A stretch of 64,000 nt of DNA, taken from an uncultured Ruminococcus sp. (lineage in GTDB: Bacteria > Bacillota > Clostridia > Oscillospirales > Ruminococcaceae). The position numbers were made by a program, and so were the translations under genes. The stretch is taken from NCBI GenBank assembly GCA_910584195.1, contig CAJTYV010000019.1, forward strand, positions 1 to 64,000, written 5' to 3'. A model generated the notes under the pieces. The model saw nothing but the letters and a program-made list of their open reading frames with translations. It had not been told where the DNA came from and did no database searches. Position 1 is the first letter of the stretch; every line of letters begins with the position of its first letter. Shown one piece after another: positions 62,636 to 64,000 of the stretch.

Positions 62636-64000
62636 TCACGCTTTTTTAATCATACAACGTTTACCCTCAAAAGCGATTCCATATTTAAGAATTTGCTTAT
62701 AACCCTCATTTACAAGCCCAACTTCATACTGCTTTTCATCAATCTGTTTAAGGGCGGTATAGCACATCTGGTCAAGAGTTTCGCCTTTACTGACTGTCTT
62801 TATTTCCAGTATGACTGCAATCTCACGGGTAAGAACATTTTTAATCACAATGTCATTCCGACCTGTACCGCTTTCACGGTTGGATTCAACAAGATACTCA
62901 TCGGAATATTCAAGCAGTCCCACAAGAAAACCGTGATAGAAGTTTTCGTAACCGTCATGATAGCTGATACTCTTCAAAAGCCATCTGTTCACTTCAAGTT
63001 CAAAAGTTTCGGAATTGCCGTCAAGTACAGCTTTGAGAAGTATGCTTTTATCGGAGATTCTGATTGATTCATCGAACCATTGCCTGAAAGTATTTTCATA
63101 AATGGTCACGATTTCAAGATTCGGTATTACGGCTGAAAAATATGCCTGTATGCCCTTCTGATATATATCAACTGATTTCAGATAACCAGTATGGAGCAGA
63201 AAACTCCATATATAATCAGATTTTACATTCATATTAGAGTATGTGATATCCTCATACAGCGGTTTGTCTATTGGATGACCAGTGATAAGCGCTTCAATAT
63301 CATTTTTGGTTTTCCTGTCGCTTTTCACTATGAGTTCATGAATAATACTATTTGAACTTGTGTTAATCCAATATGCTTTAGGAATACGATTTCTATTATT
63401 CAAAGCAAACTGAATATAATTCAGCACACTCCATGGATTGTAAATTTCTGTTTCGCCAAACATATAACCGTCATACCAAGTTTTAATTTCGTCAAAGCAG
63501 TCTGAAAGAATATAATAGTTTGCAAGCTGTTTCACTTCCTGCTCCGTAAAACCAAAATACTGTGAAAAAGCATTGTCCGTAACAGGGTATACATTCAGGT
63601 TATTCAGTCCTGTAAAGATGCTCTCTTTTGATATACGCAGGCAACCCGTCAAAACGGCAAATTCGAGCGAATCATTGGTTTTCAGCACACTCTCAAAAAC
63701 CGAACGTATCAGATTTATCATTTCGTCGTAAAATCCATTGAAATATGCATTTTCCAGCGGTACATCATACTCGTCTATGAGTACTATCACTTTTTTCCCA
63801 TATACTTCATAAAGGCAGTCTGAAAGAAGTTTCAATGCAGTATTATACACAGCATTATCAGCTTTATCATTATAAATATCTTCAAATATTTTACGTTGTC
63901 TGGGCTTTAACTTGTTCGATGACAAAATATTGTCATGCCTTTCAAATTCAGAAATTATAATATCCTTAAATTTATCAAAAGAAGTTTCATAGCCTGCTTG
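62636..64000 (-). CDS. AAA-ATPase-like/PD-(D/E)XK nuclease protein, incomplete at window edge
   Basis: The frame is open from 62636 to the end of the window, at least 454 residues. VIVLIDEYDVPLENAY is the Walker B region of the AAA_ATPase_like family (PF09820), followed by FAVLTGCLRISKESIFTGLN, WYDGYMFGETEIYNPWSVLN and a C-terminal PD-(D/E)XK-like domain (TGRNDIVIKN ... AVILEIKTVSKGETLD, with D and E-x-K). Walker A must lie beyond the edge. These proteins are numerous in gut Bacteroidetes and Firmicutes; function unknown, perhaps DNA processing. Confidence 0.85.
   Translation of the reverse strand, partial: QAGYETSFDKFKDIIISEFERHDNILSSNKLKPRQRKIFEDIYNDKADNAVYNTALKLLSDCLYEVYGKKVIVLIDEYDVPLENAYFNGFYDEMINLIRSVFESVLKTNDSLEFAVLTGCLRISKESIFTGLNNLNVYPVTDNAFSQYFGFTEQEVKQLANYYILSDCFDEIKTWYDGYMFGETEIYNPWSVLNYIQFALNNRNRIPKAYWINTSSNSIIHELIVKSDRKTKNDIEALITGHPIDKPLYEDITYSNMNVKSDYIWSFLLHTGYLKSVDIYQKGIQAYFSAVIPNLEIVTIYENTFRQWFDESIRISDKSILLKAVLDGNSETFELEVNRWLLKSISYHDGYENFYHGFLVGLLEYSDEYLVESNRESGTGRNDIVIKNVLTREIAVILEIKTVSKGETLDQMCYTALKQIDEKQYEVGLVNEGYKQILKYGIAFEGKRCMIKKA

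Overview
The window comes from a low-GC anaerobic Firmicute, most likely a Ruminococcus-like member of the Oscillospiraceae. The clues are a type I dockerin on a secreted protein, ricin-type lectin domains, the [FeFe]-hydrogenase maturase HydG with its TM1266-type partner, IreB, and strong TTGACA/TATAAT promoters with AGGAGG ribosome sites. The genus is an inference.

Layout. (1) 1-5.3 kb is debris: a kinase-like pseudogene with an in-frame TAG, a permease remnant, an intact tag gene, a zinc-ribbon remnant, and two genes typical of conjugative elements (DUF4314 and a DUF6329-like protein). (2) 5.3-18.4 kb is a mobile element bounded by a 52-bp exact duplication of the 3' end of tRNA-Leu(UAG). 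It carries a restriction-modification cluster (two C5-cytosine methyltransferases, Vsr, a candidate endonuclease and a GHKL ATPase), a XRE regulator, a secreted CHAP/lectin/dockerin protein, a RepA-like ATPase and a large serine recombinase lying next to an intact tRNA-Leu. (3) 18.4-20.1 kb is a decaying array of tRNA-Leu 5' halves, each preceded by a copy of the element end sequence and some separated by single genes. I read this as a fossil record of repeated insertions into one tRNA anticodon loop. Each insertion would break the tRNA and bring a replacement. This is the most novel feature of the window.

(4) 20.1-43.9 kb is mostly core chromosome: a GNAT gene, a lipoprotein, rpoC and rpoB (minus strand, with a consensus promoter and a long-hairpin leader), yifB, rodA, nadB, nadC, a DUF4363/DUF421 pair, DUF1540, ireB, hydG with its partner gene, a lipase-like gene and guaA. 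Three short palindromic MITE-like elements lie between these genes.

(5) 44.0-62.3 kb is a second mobile region: a MobC-like protein, a frameshifted tyrosine integrase, a duplicated xis/int junction, a HUH Rep, a very large secreted protein interrupted by an in-frame TGA, an SLH lipoprotein, a resolvase, an HNH-like protein, a PD-(D/E)XK transposase-family protein and regulators. Two identical copies of about 850 bp (47700-48549 and 61447-62296), each carrying the start of rep and its upstream region, bracket the cargo. (6) The right edge holds an incomplete AAA-ATPase/PD-(D/E)XK gene.

All family calls come from reading motifs in the sequence; no database search was run.
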